A stretch of DNA of 64,000 nt from DATBGO01 sp963785765 (GTDB lineage Bacteria; Actinomycetota; Actinomycetes; Streptosporangiales; Streptosporangiaceae). The DNA lies in contig CAWAWM010000008.1 of assembly GCA_963785765.1 (NCBI GenBank), positions 868,001-932,000 of the forward strand, read 5' to 3'. Below are positions 24,003 through 30,932 of the stretch, one piece after another; position 1 is the first letter of the stretch, and each line of letters begins with the position of its first letter. The notes beneath the pieces were generated by a model, which saw nothing but the letters and a program-made list of their open reading frames with translations, had not been told where the DNA came from and did no database searches. A program made the position numbers and the translations under genes.

Positions 24003-24575
24003 TCATGCAGGCGGGAGTGAGTTGTTGAAGTCCCACCAGTCCGCAGGCGTGCATAGTTCCTCGTCGGTGACCGCCGGACAGGGCAGCCCCAGGTTGCGGT
24101 ACACCCAGGCCGCCAGGGACGAGCAGACGACATGCGCGGGCCGCAAGGCCGGATTGGCCGGGTCTTGCCAGCCCCACCACTGATCGAGGAGGCCAGCCAG
24201 ATCCCGCAGCCTGAAGGCGTCAAGCGCGTCGCAGGCGATGCCGCCCACCCAGTCGTAGCCGACCCCGAGCATGCCTTCCGCGGCCTTGGCGATGGTCGCC
24301 CGCTGGTCGCTGGTGCGCGCCTCGCTCGCGTTGGAGTCGGCATACCTGATCAGGCTGGTGTCGAGGTACCTGGCCATGTCCACGTATCCGACCCCGCCGG
24401 GCCGTCCCTCGATGCCCCACCACGTCTTCTTCGCGTCCTGGTGATGGACGATCACCACGTGATTGGCCAGGTTGGGCTTGCCGTCGATAGCTTCGCCGAG
24501 CCGGATGAGTTCCGAGGTGATGGCGTTTCCCGTATTAACGGCGAGCACGTCGCCAATGCCCAGTTGCTGTATCAC
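24003..24575 (-). CDS. Permuted NlpC/P60-like (YiiX/YebB-type) hydrolase
   Basis: A 190-aa protein with the circularly permuted papain-like pattern: a His in NLANHVVIVHHQ (about residue 40) precedes the putative catalytic Cys in HVVCSSLAAWVYRNLGLP (about residue 150). Such proteins open with a short beta segment of the form GDVLAVNTGN, as here. They cleave amide or thioester bonds in lipids or peptides; substrate unknown. No signal peptide is visible, so it is probably cytosolic. The next gene upstream encodes a lipoprotein, 57 bp away on the same strand. Confidence 0.75.
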   Translation of the reverse strand: MIQQLGIGDVLAVNTGNAITSELIRLGEAIDGKPNLANHVVIVHHQDAKKTWWGIEGRPGGVGYVDMARYLDTSLIRYADSNASEARTSDQRATIAKAAEGMLGVGYDWVGGIACDALDAFRLRDLAGLLDQWWGWQDPANPALRPAHVVCSSLAAWVYRNLGLPCPAVTDEELCTPADWWDFNNSLPPA

Positions 24576-24632
24576 GAGCGAAGCGTAATCCTCGTCAAGC
24601 CAGGGGTCTATCCCCCAGCTGGGCGAATGGGC

Positions 24633-25622
24633 TCAGTGTGAGTCCTCGGCGATGCCAATGGCCGCCTTCGCCACCTCGTCGATGCGTGACTCCCAGCCAG
24701 CCTGATCCGCGGCCTCGGCCACCCGGGCCAGATCCGCGTCCAGCGCCCGGTCGGTGAGCCGGTTGTCCGCGGCCGCCACCGACAGCTCCTCGGCGTGATC
24801 GGAGGTGAGCTTCTTCTGCAGTGCCTGGCAGGCGGGAATGGTGCTGAGTGCGGTCCGCACGGTCGCCGCGGTGTCGGCGGACGGCTGCTCGTACAGCTCC
24901 TGCCAGAGTGAATGCGCGCCGTTCACGCAGTCGGCGATGCTGAGCTCGTAGGACAAGGCGCTGTCTTCGGGGATCTGCTCGGTGAGATTGTCGACTACGT
25001 AACCGGACATCAGTTGCGCAGCATAGCTGGCAGCGGATGCGTACTGGTCGACTTGAACAGTCAGGTGAACGGGCACATCCTCGGTCGCGATGACATGGCC
25101 GCCAACCGGAAGCAGGATCGTGCCAGCCGGCGGCTGAAACTGGCGTACTGACTCGTCCTGCGCATAGGTCTCGATCTGATCGCCCGACGGCAGCAGGTCG
25201 TCCGAGACCGGGAAATAACTGCGGAGGGCTGGCTGGCTCGCGTTGGCCGACCCGATGTCGAGAACGTCGTCGGACAGGTTAAAGATCTCCATAACATCCG
25301 GGGCGTAGGCGGGCGGATTGACGCAGGCGCTGACGAGCTGCGAGATATCGATGGCGACCTGCAGCGGCACATCCGCGTAGCCGCTGCAGGCGGGATGAGC
25401 TAGCGGGATGTCCGGCGGCGTCGCGGCAATGGTCATGAGCATCGGCGGGACGACAGGCTCGGCCGGACTCGGCGCACCCGGCCGCGACGAAACGGCTTCT
25501 GCGGGCGAAGCGCCTCCTCCGGACGCACTGCCGGCCCCGGGCGAAGCGGCTGAGCTGCAGCCCGCGATCAATAAGAGCCCGCCGACGACGAGCCCGGCGA
25601 TCGCTCGCGGTGATAACGGCAC
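24633..25622 (-). CDS. Putative secreted lipoprotein
   Basis: The GTG at 25622 has a good ribosome-binding site (GGAGG) and gives a clean lipoprotein signal peptide: AIAGLVVGGLLLIAGCSSAA with lipobox IAGC at about residue 21. A Ser/Ala/Pro-rich spacer follows (residues 22-65), then a folded domain of about 260 residues with three or four Cys (ACSGYADVPL, SACVNPPAY, IADCVNGAH, IPACQAL). I do not recognise the domain. The wobble positions look less GC-biased than in neighbouring genes. The frame is open 30 codons further upstream, but those residues would bury the signal peptide. Confidence 0.7.
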   Translation of the reverse strand: MPLSPRAIAGLVVGGLLLIAGCSSAASPGAGSASGGGASPAEAVSSRPGAPSPAEPVVPPMLMTIAATPPDIPLAHPACSGYADVPLQVAIDISQLVSACVNPPAYAPDVMEIFNLSDDVLDIGSANASQPALRSYFPVSDDLLPSGDQIETYAQDESVRQFQPPAGTILLPVGGHVIATEDVPVHLTVQVDQYASAASYAAQLMSGYVVDNLTEQIPEDSALSYELSIADCVNGAHSLWQELYEQPSADTAATVRTALSTIPACQALQKKLTSDHAEELSVAAADNRLTDRALDADLARVAEAADQAGWESRIDEVAKAAIGIAEDSH

Positions 25623-25910
25623 CTGCTCCTCCGGTCCGTCGTTACCCGGTAACTTAATGGACTTCGACGTTATCATCGGCGCCGAGGTCAGGCCGCATAC
25701 GACCGTAGCCATTGCGAGGATTAACTGTCACGTAAATGGGCCTGGTCAGCAGACCGTTTGTGCGGGCTTATCGGCATTGTCATGAGTTGATGGATACCGC
25801 CATTACCAGCAGATCCTGGCCGCCCGCCGAGCAGTTGCAGATCGGTTGCGGCCATGTGTCCTGCATGCGATGGTTGGCCCGTGGAGAGGGGCACCGTCGC
25901 GACCGGGAAG

Positions 25911-27149
25911 ATGCGCTTCTCCGTTGGCCTGGCTGTCGCCGGGGCGGCGGTTCTGCTGATGGCCGGCGTGATCACCGCATTGATCGGCGAGGTGATGCGC
26001 CTGAGGTCACCGCATGGCTGGCAGGGCACTGTCAGGCTCGGCGTGGTCGTCGCGGTCTGTGGCCTGGGATGTGGTCTCGCGCTGCTGGCTGTCCTGGCCG
26101 CCGGGCGGCCCGGACGGCGGCGTCCCGCCATCCGTTCCCGTTCCGCCGCACGGGCGCATTCGGAGGGCCCGCTGAGATTTGCCGGCCGGACGCCTGCCGA
26201 GGGCATGGCTAGTGCCGAAGGCAGGCCGAGTTCCGCAGCAACGTTGCGGCCGGCCAGCAGGCCGGATTCGCTCGCCGGGGTAGCTGCCGACCCCTCTTCG
26301 GGTACCGCCACGCACCCAGGCTCGCCTGCCCAGGCAGGCGCTACCGCCTGGGCAGGCGCTGCGACGCGGGCAGGCGCTGCGACGCGGGCGGGCGCTGCGG
26401 CGCGGGCGGGCGCTGCGGCGCGGGCGGGACGATCTGACCGTGCCCGGCACCAGAGCCAGCCCGAATACGCGTGGGACGGCGGCACTGAGGATGCCTGGCG
26501 CCGCGATTCGGCCGATGAGTGGCTGAGCCCGCTCCGCAATCCACTGGCGCCGCATGTCCCCGAGCCGACTCGCTGGTCCGGCGAGCCGATTCATGAGTTC
26601 TCGCCCGCGCTGGACTATTCCGACGATGGCTGGCGCGCCAACCGCACGGCGGGTCTTGCGGCTGAGCCGCGCCCGCCCGAGCCGCGCCCGCCCGAGCCGC
26701 CCGTGCAGCCGCGCGGTGGCGCTCACCGCGCGACCGGCGCGACTGGCCCGCAGCCCAGGTACCCGCAGTCCCGGTATGAGACAGGCCCGCAGCCGGACTA
26801 CAACGCCGGCCCGCAGCCAGGCCACCGCACCGACGTCGAACCAGGCCAGGCCATCATCCCGTCGCGGTTACCGGAGAGCGCCCCGACGGGAATCGGGCAG
26901 TCAGCTGACACCACCCGCTCACGGTCCCGGCGACGACCAGGCGCAGAGCTAAGCTCCGGCGGAGCGCTGTTTCGAGCTAGCCAGCTTCAGCAGCCAGCCG
27001 GTGCAGTCAGGTTCAGCGGTAAGCAGCAGCCATCGGCACGAGATGTGCAGAGCGGTCCTGGTAATAACCGACCGCGAAGCAACGTCCCACCGCCCAGCAG
27101 GCGACCGAGTACAGGAACGCCTTCCGCAGTGCGCCGGCACCGGCATTAG
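25911..27149 (+). CDS. Membrane protein with long disordered Pro/Arg-rich tail
   Basis: Two hydrophobic helices (residues about 3-27 and 42-62 from ATG 25911) are followed by about 340 residues of low-complexity Ala/Gly/Pro/Arg sequence, including an AGAATR-type hexapeptide repeat and an EPRPP pentapeptide repeat. I know no family for it. The start is uncertain: GTG 25881 or ATG 25854 are also possible. The last 137 bp overlap the 3' end of the convergent secreted-protein gene, whose reading is much stronger, so the natural stop may have been lost here too. Codon bias still fits a coding frame. Confidence 0.55.
   Translation: MRFSVGLAVAGAAVLLMAGVITALIGEVMRLRSPHGWQGTVRLGVVVAVCGLGCGLALLAVLAAGRPGRRRPAIRSRSAARAHSEGPLRFAGRTPAEGMASAEGRPSSAATLRPASRPDSLAGVAADPSSGTATHPGSPAQAGATAWAGAATRAGAATRAGAAARAGAAARAGRSDRARHQSQPEYAWDGGTEDAWRRDSADEWLSPLRNPLAPHVPEPTRWSGEPIHEFSPALDYSDDGWRANRTAGLAAEPRPPEPRPPEPPVQPRGGAHRATGATGPQPRYPQSRYETGPQPDYNAGPQPGHRTDVEPGQAIIPSRLPESAPTGIGQSADTTRSRSRRRPGAELSSGGALFRASQLQQPAGAVRFSGKQQPSARDVQSGPGNNRPRSNVPPPSRRPSTGTPSAVRRHRH
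26338..26430 (+). repeat. 18-bp tandem repeat, about 5 copies
   Basis: Unit close to GCAGGCGCTGCGACGCGG, encoding an AGAATR-like hexapeptide in the disordered tail of the membrane protein. A second small repeat (15 bp, EPRPP) lies at 26664-26705. Confidence 0.85.
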
Positions 27150-28368
27150 CCGGAAGCCTGATCCGGGTCGCATCCTGCCAGCCGCCCCGTGCCGGGCTTG
27201 TCGCCATGGCCAGGAAATTTCCCCCGGGCGGACCGTACCCGCCTATCGCCACGCACGGCGTGCCTGCTGAGCAGGCGAGCCCGTCAACTGCGGGAGACGA
27301 GCCCTTGGCCGCGCCCGGCGGCAGGTCAGCGATCAGGCGCGGTCGTCCCCACCGGCCGTTCGACTCGGTCACGGCAATAGCCCCGTACTGACTGGGCCCG
27401 ATCTGGTAGTGGCCGATCGCCACGCATGAGCCGGCCGTGACACAGGACACCGAGTCCACGTTCGCGTCCTGTCCGTTGGCGTTCGAGGGTGCCTTGATCT
27501 CGGTCCCGCGCCGCCATCTACCCTGCGACTCAGTCAGCCCCAGTCCCTGGTCAGCGCCGGAGCTCACGTTGTAGCTGCCCGTCGCGACGCAGTAACCGCG
27601 GCGCGGACAGGCCAGTCCGACCAGGAAGGTATCCGGGTTCGCCGCCGCATTGGCCGGCAAGGTGAGCTCGGTCGCCCGGGTCCAGCGGCCGCGGACCTGG
27701 GTGACGTCCATGGGCTCGAAGTGGTGAGCCTTGTCGGTGTAGGAGCCGATGGCAACGCACGATCCAGGCCCGGGACAGGCGACTGCCTGAAGCGCGGAAC
27801 CGAGCGAGGTGTCAGCATTACGCGGCAGCAGCGGAGCGCGGGCCCGCGCCCAGCGGCTGCCCGACTCGGTCGCGATGAAGCCATGATCTTCTAGCGTGCT
27901 GAATTGGTAGTAGCCGACTGCCACGCATGATCGTGCGGACGTGCAGGCCACCGAATTGACCTCGGAATACGGCTGCGCCGTGGCGTCCGATGGCAGTCGC
28001 AGCTCACGGGCCCTGGCCCAGCGGCCGTGCGCCTCGGCCACGACCATTGACTGGTCGTTCGCCGAGGTGTCCTGGTAGCCGCCGCCGGCCAGGCAGGTGC
28101 CGCCTGATGTGCAGGTCACGCCATAGAGCGAGGCGTCCGGGTCGGCGCCGGCGTTGGCAGGCAGCCGGATCTCGGCTGCCCGGCTCCAGGTGACTGGTGC
28201 TGCCGCAGCCCGTCCGGCAGCCGATGCGGCTGAGGTGAACCCGCAGCCCATGGCCATCGCAGCCAGGGTCGCGGTGCCCAGGCCGACGACCCGGCGCGAA
28301 TGTGCCCGGCCCAGCCGGCCACCAGGCCGGGCCGGGTCCCGCCGCCGCAGTGATGAGAGCCCGTCCAT
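27013..28368 (-). CDS. Secreted seven-repeat (propeller-like) protein
   Basis: A 451-aa protein with a twin-arginine-like signal sequence (SRRVVGLGTATLAAMAMG, cleavage probably after ASAAG near residue 52), followed by seven repeats of about 56 residues that fill the rest of the chain. Each repeat starts with a Trp and EIRLPANA-like strand and contains C-x5-C followed by a G-x-Y/G pattern (for example CTSGGTCLAGGGYQ, CTSARSCVAVGYYQ, CVTAGSCVAIGHYQ). Seven equal repeats suggest a seven-bladed beta-propeller stapled by one disulfide per blade. Function unknown; a binding or adhesion role on the cell surface is inference. Confidence 0.75.
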   Translation of the reverse strand: MDGLSSLRRRDPARPGGRLGRAHSRRVVGLGTATLAAMAMGCGFTSAASAAGRAAAAPVTWSRAAEIRLPANAGADPDASLYGVTCTSGGTCLAGGGYQDTSANDQSMVVAEAHGRWARARELRLPSDATAQPYSEVNSVACTSARSCVAVGYYQFSTLEDHGFIATESGSRWARARAPLLPRNADTSLGSALQAVACPGPGSCVAIGSYTDKAHHFEPMDVTQVRGRWTRATELTLPANAAANPDTFLVGLACPRRGYCVATGSYNVSSGADQGLGLTESQGRWRRGTEIKAPSNANGQDANVDSVSCVTAGSCVAIGHYQIGPSQYGAIAVTESNGRWGRPRLIADLPPGAAKGSSPAVDGLACSAGTPCVAIGGYGPPGGNFLAMATSPARGGWQDATRIRLPANAGAGALRKAFLYSVACWAVGRCFAVGYYQDRSAHLVPMAAAYR

Positions 28369-28377
28369 CCCAGTCCA

Positions 28378-28412
28378 GCCGTCCCGTCCGATGGCGTCCC
28401 GTCCGATGGCGT
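28378..28412. repeat. 15-bp tandem duplication
   Basis: Two copies of CGTCCGATGGCGTCC just upstream of the secreted-repeat-protein start codon. Confidence 0.6.
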
Positions 28413-28627
28413 CACAGCGAGACGCCGCGCGCCGCAGTCCGTGTGCCTGGCTGTGACAGTATCGTCGGGCGCGCCGCGCGCATCCGGCATGACACGCATG
28501 AGATCAGCTGGCCGCTCCGGGAAGTGGTTAACTCGCTCCGGGCCACGCCGGGCCCGGTGATCCGATCGAGCAGCGCGGACTGTGCAGAATGGATCCAGGT
28601 CGGGCTGGCCAGGAAGGCACACAGAAG

Positions 28628-29146
28628 CTAGGAAATGGCGCGCTGCATCAGCACGGTGTCGATCCAGCGGTCCTGTTTGTAGCCAACGGCGGTCAGCCGG
28701 CCCGCGACGCTGAACCCGAACGCCGCATGCAGCGCCGCCGAGGCCGGGTCGCCGGTGTCGGCGATGACGGCGATCAGCTGGCGCGTGCCGCTGCGCTCGC
28801 ACGCCGCCAGGACCCCGCCCAGCAGCAGTCGCCCCAGCCCGCGGCCGATGGCCTCAGGCGCCACGAAAACTGAATCCTCCGCCGTGTGCCGGTACGCAGG
28901 CTTACTGCGCCACGGGGTCGCATACCCGTACCCGCTGATCTCGCCGTCGCACTCGGCCACCAGGAACGGAAGGTCAAGACCATGAAGCCGAACGGCTAGT
29001 TCGCCCCACTCCCGTACCGACCGCGGAGTCTCTTCGAAGGTGGCCACCGTGTTCTGGACGTAATACGCGAAAATATCGCTGACGGCCGCGAGGTCATCGG
29101 GGGCCACGGTCCGGATGGATATCCCGCTCAGTCGGGCTCGCCCCAC
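28628..29146 (-). CDS. GNAT acetyltransferase, phosphinothricin-acetyltransferase-like
   Basis: A 172-aa GNAT protein with the N-terminal pattern ISIRTVAPDDLAAVSDIFAYYV and TVATFEETPRS, typical of the Pat/Bar-type branch, and the acetyl-CoA-binding loop GRGLGRLLL (Q/RxxGxG/A). The motif DPASAALHAAFGFSVAGRL near the end is conserved in this branch, which acetylates small amines or antibiotics. GTG 29146 overlaps the preceding 85-aa gene by 19 bp, so it is the third gene of the operon that starts with the RelA-like protein. Whether it takes part in that system or is a passenger is unknown. Confidence 0.85.
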   Translation of the reverse strand: MGRARLSGISIRTVAPDDLAAVSDIFAYYVQNTVATFEETPRSVREWGELAVRLHGLDLPFLVAECDGEISGYGYATPWRSKPAYRHTAEDSVFVAPEAIGRGLGRLLLGGVLAACERSGTRQLIAVIADTGDPASAALHAAFGFSVAGRLTAVGYKQDRWIDTVLMQRAIS

Positions 29147-29385
29147 TCCGCGCGAAACCTCTCGATCAGCTCCGCCGCCTCCGCGTCACTAATCTCCACG
29201 AGCTCGGCGCCCAGCTCCTCGCCGCGTTCCCACTCGTAGATCGCCGAATCTCGCTCCCAGCTGAGGTCCCGCCGGATTGCCTCGTCCAGACGACCTGCGG
29301 GTGTGAAGGTCCGTCGCGCCAGACCGACCGGGCGGTTGGCTTGTGCGTTCCGGATAATCGCGTAGTACGTGACGTTCTCGGCCAC
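29128..29385 (-). CDS. Small acidic protein, candidate immunity/antitoxin
   Basis: An 85-aa protein rich in Glu/Asp, especially at the C-terminus (EEL, EISDAEAAELIERFRAEWGE). It reads like a compact alpha/beta domain (NVTYYAIIRNAQ, GLARRTFTPAGRLDEAIRRD). I do not recognise a characterised family. Its GTG start lies 7 nt after the stop of the gene with the RelA/SpoT-like domain and its end overlaps the GNAT start. Small acidic proteins directly downstream of a toxin gene are often its neutraliser, hence the suggestion; there is no direct evidence. Confidence 0.6.
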   Translation of the reverse strand: MAENVTYYAIIRNAQANRPVGLARRTFTPAGRLDEAIRRDLSWERDSAIYEWERGEELGAELVEISDAEAAELIERFRAEWGEPD

Positions 29386-29392
29386 CTCGTAC

Positions 29393-30784
29393 CTAGCTCT
29401 CCTTCTTGTACGGGCGAATCTGCAACGCGCCCGGCGGCACCGCGATCATTGCTGATACCTCGCGCTGATAGGCGCGCAGCCGCTCCACTTCCGCAATCGG
29501 AGTTCTCTTATCGTTGATTTTCTCGTATGCGACGTGAGTCTTCTGCTTGGCGTCCCAGCTCTCAGACGTGTGCCATTGAACTTCGAAGAACAGTCCGGTG
29601 GCCAGATCGCGCCACTGGCTGTTGACTCCCTTGTACTCGTCCTTGTCCCAGCTCGGCCTGGACTCGATCAGCTCATAACCCTCGTCAGTGAGCTGCTGGC
29701 AGGCATCGGCTACGCCGCGTGTGTAATGCGATGCCTCGAACAGGAAGGTATACCGAATACTGTCGTGAACGTCCGAGGCCAGCTCGGCTGGTTCAGCGCC
29801 GGGGGATCGCGCGATCAGCTTCGCGAGTTTTTCCTTGAAACGGTCGGCGCTCTTGAGGGCGAACTTCTCGGTGTCCGGTACTAGCTGCCCGTGTTCGAGC
29901 TGCGCCTCGACCCGCCGCATCGCGGGCGTCAGGCCGGTGTCCCCGTAGGTTCCGAAAACTGTCCGCCCTTCAGCGGCGCGGCACCGGCCCAGCATCTCCT
30001 CGGCGATCTTGCACTCGCCGGACTTCAGCCGCTGACCCTTCCACTCCCACGAGCCATCAGCCCGGGTCCTGGGCGGATCGACAGCTACCTGCGGACTCGG
30101 TGTGTTCTCCGCCGCATCGGGCTGGTCTGTCCGGTACGGATTGGCCGCAGAGGATTCTGTCTCGTGTTCGCCGGTCTCGTGCTGGTGTTCGCCGGTCTGG
30201 TGTTCGCCGGTCTGGTGTTCGCCGGTCTCGTGTTCGCCGGTCTCGTGGTCGCTGGTCTCGCGCTGGCCCGTGTCAGGCAGGCTGGTCTCAGGCGGGCTGG
30301 TCTCGCGCTGACCCGTCTCGCCCAGGCTCGCCTGAGGCAAGCTTGCTTCGGGCAGGCTTGTCTCGCGCCGGTGATTCCCGGTCGTATACGTCTCGCTCTG
30401 GTGCCAGCCGACCCAGTCGGTTTCGGTCAGCCTGGCTTCGCTCGCGTACGGGTTGCCAGCGTGAACATCGTCCTCGTAAGTGCCGTGGCGCTCAGCCTCG
30501 TCCTCGCGGGCCTGGGCCTCAGTCTCGCCCGGTGCTGCGTCGTCAGACAACGGGAGCTCGAGATCCTTCAGTCGGACTACCGGCGGCTTGCGGCTGCCGT
30601 CATCGTGATACGGCGATGAAGGATGACCTGCCGGCAGCCGTTCCAGATGTTGTCGCAGTTCAGCCTGCGATCCGCGGGCAGGCCGGTCGGCCGGTGCCGT
30701 GCCGAGATCCGCTCGGCGTGGCGCGTCGTAGCCGCGCTCGTAAGCGTCCGCAGCCTGGTCCGACGGGTCCTGAGGCCCTGGCAT
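29393..30784 (-). CDS. RelA/SpoT-like nucleotidyltransferase domain protein, possible toxin
   Basis: A 463-aa protein in three parts. Residues 1-90 include LPAGHPSSPYHDDGSRKPP, a segment I recall (unverified) from actinobacterial proteins with variable C-terminal domains. Residues about 150-215 are low complexity, ending in ETGEH pentapeptides. Residues about 255-450 resemble the (p)ppGpp-synthetase fold: FALKSADRFKEKL (compare the RxKS motif), DVHDSIRYTFLF (compare DIAGIRI), DEYKGVNSQWRD (compare GYRSIH) and FFEVQWHT followed by THVAYE (compare EVQIRT...H..Y). No hydrolase domain, TGS or ACT is present. The ATG at 30784 has GGGAGA upstream. Products made by such stand-alone domains include toxic ppApp or pyrophosphorylated tRNA; which, if any, applies here is unknown. 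Wobble positions look less GC-rich than in neighbours, hinting at transfer. Confidence 0.65.
   Translation of the reverse strand: MPGPQDPSDQAADAYERGYDAPRRADLGTAPADRPARGSQAELRQHLERLPAGHPSSPYHDDGSRKPPVVRLKDLELPLSDDAAPGETEAQAREDEAERHGTYEDDVHAGNPYASEARLTETDWVGWHQSETYTTGNHRRETSLPEASLPQASLGETGQRETSPPETSLPDTGQRETSDHETGEHETGEHQTGEHQTGEHQHETGEHETESSAANPYRTDQPDAAENTPSPQVAVDPPRTRADGSWEWKGQRLKSGECKIAEEMLGRCRAAEGRTVFGTYGDTGLTPAMRRVEAQLEHGQLVPDTEKFALKSADRFKEKLAKLIARSPGAEPAELASDVHDSIRYTFLFEASHYTRGVADACQQLTDEGYELIESRPSWDKDEYKGVNSQWRDLATGLFFEVQWHTSESWDAKQKTHVAYEKINDKRTPIAEVERLRAYQREVSAMIAVPPGALQIRPYKKES
30161..30255 (-). repeat. 15-bp tandem repeat coding for ETGEH
   Basis: About six copies of a 15-bp unit (plus strand GTTCGCCGGTCTCGT-like) encode a His/Glu-rich pentapeptide in the linker of the RelA-like protein. 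Confidence 0.9.
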
Positions 30785-30932
30785 GGCGCAAATCTCCCGC
30801 ACTCGGCGACCGGCTCATCGTAGCGGCCCGCCCGGTGAAATAGCGCTCTGCCGCGGAATACCCAGGCCCGCCAGCGGGTTACACTTATCGAATTAGAAAC
30901 GAGACGTAGCGTATCGTATATGTGAGAGGGTC

